This document shows, in pieces, positions 62,136 to 64,000 of a stretch of DNA of 64,000 nucleotides; the first letter of the stretch is position 1; each line of letters begins with the position of its first letter. Source of the stretch: Neolewinella marina (GTDB lineage Bacteria > Bacteroidota > Bacteroidia > Chitinophagales > Saprospiraceae); the NCBI RefSeq assembly GCF_002631205.1, contig NZ_PDLO01000001.1, positions 310,001 through 374,000 of the forward strand, written 5' to 3'. The notes beneath the pieces are model-generated. The model saw nothing but the letters and a program-made list of their open reading frames with translations, was not told the origin of the DNA and did not search any database. The position numbers and the translations under genes were made by a program.

Positions 62136-63476
62136 ATGAAATCACTAATTTCCAGCGTACTGGCGCTGCTTATGGTGCTGGCCTTCACGCCCGCCAACCT
62201 GAGCGCCCAGACGACTCCCGAACAAACGGATATGGGTGAATCGGCCGAGATGACCGAGAACACCGTAGCCGCCCTCGTTACCGAAAACCAGGACCTCAGC
62301 ACCCTGCTGGCCGCCATTGAGGCCGCCGAACTGACCTCCGCCCTGAGTGGTGAAGGAACCTTGACCGTTTTCGCCCCCACTAACGCCGCTTTTGAGCAAC
62401 TGCCCGCCGGTGTACTCGAAGCCCTGCTTCGCCCTGAAAACAAGGACGCACTGGTCAACATCCTGAAATTCCACGTCGCCAGCAACCAGATGGCCTCCAC
62501 CGACATCATGGACGGTATTGAAGGTTCCGCTGACGCGAGCCTCTCCGCCACCACCATGAACGGTGACCTTACCGTTACCTCCGAAGGAGGATCTGTCGTC
62601 ATCAAGGACGCTACCGGCAACACCGCCACCGTACAGCAAGCTGACATCATGGCCAGCAACGGCGTCGTTCACATTATCGACCACGTACTGGTACCCGCCA
62701 ACGTAGACGTGATGGCCCTGGCCGGTAACAGTGCCATGGGAATGGTGCAGGACCAGCAGGACGCCATGCGTTCCGACATGGGCGAAATGAAGGAGGACAT
62801 GCAGGCCAAGAAGGACGCCATGGCTTCTGACATGAACAACATGAAAGAGGAAATGAAAGCTCACAAGGACGAAATGGCCGCCGACATGAAAGAAATGAAG
62901 GAGGACATGAAAGCCAACAATGACGAAATGGCCGCCGATATGCGGGACCGCAAGCCCGACTACAACAGCGGCGTTACCACCTCCGCCAACACCCGCGTTA
63001 CCGCCAATACCGGTAGCATGGCCGACGGTACGATCGTCGACGTAGCTAAAGGCAACAACAATTTCAGCAGCCTCGTAAGCGCCCTGAAATCCGCCGAACT
63101 GGTGGACATCCTCAGCAGCAACGGTGAGTTCACCGTGTTTGCCCCCACCAACGATGCCTTTTCCGCCCTGCCCGACAGCGTTTCCTCTTCGTTGATGCAG
63201 GAGAGCAACAAGCAGCATCTGCAGCAGGTACTGACCTACCACGTTGTGGCTTCCAAGCTGACCGCCGCCGACCTGAAGAAGGCCATCGAGAAGAAGAAAG
63301 GGTTCTTCCGTATCCAGACCATGGGCGGAGGTAGCCTGATCGCTTCGGTCAACGCCGAAGGCAACGTGATTCTGACCGACGGCAACGGCGAGTTCGCCAC
63401 CATTACCGATACCGATATTGAAGCCAGCAACGGCCTCATTCACGTAATCGACGGAGTACTGACCCCCCGTCAGTAA
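62136..63476 (+). CDS. Secreted protein with two fasciclin (FAS1) domains and a Met-rich repeat linker
   Basis: 446 residues with a signal peptide (1-25). FAS1 domains at about 42-192 and 297-445, each with the FAPTN-AF and H-V motifs (LTVFAPTNAAFEQLP; FTVFAPTNDAFSALP) and ending SNG-(V/L)-(V/I)-H-(I/V)-ID. Between them, residues 211-273 hold an 18-residue repeat, three full copies and a partial one, of pattern M-A-x-D-M-x-x-M-K-E-(D/E)-M-x-A-x-x-D-E. FAS1 proteins mediate adhesion; this one is probably surface or matrix located. A terminator follows. Confidence 0.93.
   Translation: MKSLISSVLALLMVLAFTPANLSAQTTPEQTDMGESAEMTENTVAALVTENQDLSTLLAAIEAAELTSALSGEGTLTVFAPTNAAFEQLPAGVLEALLRPENKDALVNILKFHVASNQMASTDIMDGIEGSADASLSATTMNGDLTVTSEGGSVVIKDATGNTATVQQADIMASNGVVHIIDHVLVPANVDVMALAGNSAMGMVQDQQDAMRSDMGEMKEDMQAKKDAMASDMNNMKEEMKAHKDEMAADMKEMKEDMKANNDEMAADMRDRKPDYNSGVTTSANTRVTANTGSMADGTIVDVAKGNNNFSSLVSALKSAELVDILSSNGEFTVFAPTNDAFSALPDSVSSSLMQESNKQHLQQVLTYHVVASKLTAADLKKAIEKKKGFFRIQTMGGGSLIASVNAEGNVILTDGNGEFATITDTDIEASNGLIHVIDGVLTPRQ
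62766..62954 (+). repeat. 54-bp tandem repeat in the fasciclin linker
   Basis: Encodes residues 211-273: units starting at 211, 229, 247 and 265, each 18 residues (54 bp). Met and Lys/Glu/Asp predominate, giving a long charged amphipathic helix. Confidence 0.85.
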
Positions 63477-63495
63477 CCCCTCCGACTACTTTGAG

Positions 63496-63530
63496 AAGTG
63501 GCGGTCATCCCCGGATGGCCGCCACTTTTT
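63496..63530 (+). terminator. Terminator after the fasciclin gene
   Basis: AAGTGGCGGTCATCC (63496-63510) pairs with GGATGGCCGCCACTT (63513-63527) with one G-U, then a T run to 63530. Confidence 0.93.
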
Positions 63531-63831
63531 CATTTTTATCAGTCCCGGGACCAAACAATTGCACGGTCAAACACCATTATAGTAAAGTACTGGTCTATAA
63601 CAAGATACACGCGACCCGCCCCGGCGGCGGGACGATCTAAGGAACGGGCCTTTGCGCTTATTTTCGAGGGACTGCCTGCTTTGACTTTTTAGGCATGAGA
63701 GAGACGCCGTGAACATTTTCCGTCGCGCAGGAAGTTTTATCCCCGGAAAAATTGGGTGCGGGGGTTCCGTTCCGCTTTTTTGACCATTGCCCGCACTGCG
63801 CTTACCTTGGGGGATTCACAAAATCCGCCCA
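63531..63831. other. Intergenic region before the last gene
   Basis: 301 bases. A TACCTTGG -7-like box (63803-63810) with a TTTTTTGAC stretch about 20 bases further upstream forms a plausible Bacteroidota promoter for the gene at 63832. I see no convincing gene in the rest. Confidence 0.5.
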
Positions 63832-64000
63832 ATGCGCCCACGCCCACCACTATTACTCTGCCTTTTTTTACTGTTCCTTGGCACCTGCGTACGCGCCCAG
63901 ACCCCTACCCCGGCCGCGGAACGACAGGAAGGCTACGAGCAGCGCCTTACCCTGCAGGAAGGATCGCCCCTCGGCGGCCTGCCCTTCACCAACATCGGCC
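63832..64000 (+). CDS. Secreted protein, N-terminal fragment (probable sortilin/BNR-repeat type)
   Basis: 56 codons before the window ends. A signal peptide (LLLCLFLLFLGTCVRAQ) is followed by ERQEGYEQRLTLQEGSPLGG and LPFTNIG. The pattern of a short charged helix then S-x-L-x-x-L-P-F-x-N-I-G resembles the start of Bacteroidota VPS10/BNR-repeat beta-propeller proteins. The family call is tentative because only the N-terminus is visible. Confidence 0.5.
   Translation, partial: MRPRPPLLLCLFLLFLGTCVRAQTPTPAAERQEGYEQRLTLQEGSPLGGLPFTNIG

Overview
The window is a GC-rich chromosomal segment of a Bacteroidota bacterium, most likely from the Saprospiria/Lewinella side of the phylum (inference). Supporting signs are Bacteroidota-type promoters (TAnnTTTG-like -7 boxes, often TACCTTTG), few Shine-Dalgarno sites, an Oar-like TonB-dependent receptor, a PorE-like type IX secretion lipoprotein, an ATP synthase a subunit with a signal peptide and a long His-rich N-terminal domain, and many DUF3857 and lipoprotein genes. 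There are no rRNA or tRNA genes, no CRISPR array and no complete insertion sequence.

Layout. 0-2.3 kb: start of the ATP synthase operon (atpB-atpE-atpF-atpH, minus strand). 2.4-4.6 kb: carboxynorspermidine dehydrogenase-like enzyme and an acidic lipoprotein. 4.7-10 kb: a tryptophan operon on the minus strand, trpL-trpE-trpG-trpB-trpA-miaA. It begins with a 16-residue leader peptide containing three consecutive Trp codons, followed by a terminator hairpin. trpD, trpC and trpF are absent. 10-15.5 kb: a saccharopine dehydrogenase-like reductase, a DUF4197 protein and a large TonB-dependent receptor. 15.5-18.3 kb: a stress-type cassette (two DUF2382 proteins, a membrane protein, a PRC-barrel protein). 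18.3-25 kb: lptD, a HEPN-motif protein of unknown role, a 300-bp composite repeat and a PorE-like protein. 25-30.5 kb: miaB, a sigma-54 activator, an MCE protein and the NAD(P)HX repair enzyme.

30.5-43 kb holds an SDR, lon, an unrecognised 467-residue protein, an SPFH protein with a NadR-type kinase, a GH3-family enzyme, a patatin, a second SDR, a class A beta-lactamase-fold hydrolase and ahcY. 43-49.5 kb is an operon of three DUF3857/transglutaminase paralogues. 49.6-57.8 kb: a DUF72 protein, ppk1, an XdhC-MocA-lipoprotein operon, a YitT-type membrane protein and a GH67 alpha-glucuronidase. 57.9-64 kb: a di-haem peroxidase, an MscS channel, pgi, a two-domain fasciclin protein and the start of a probable sortilin/BNR-repeat secreted protein.

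The most notable signals are regulatory and repetitive rather than a new gene cluster. (1) A trp attenuator heads an operon that ends with miaA, the gene whose tRNA modification tunes trp attenuation in E. coli; miaB is 20 kb away. (2) Paired inverted copies of a palindromic element built on TGTCAGACATCnGATGTCTGACA occur at two loci 37 kb apart. (3) A composite intergenic repeat of AGGGGTCA octamers and CCCTCGCTTCGCTCGGG palindromes is also present inside the trp operon, where it has been read into the TrpG C-terminus. (4) The GH67 promoter lies inside a perfect 14-bp inverted repeat that covers the start codon. (5) Two of three clustered transglutaminase paralogues have Cys replaced by Ser.
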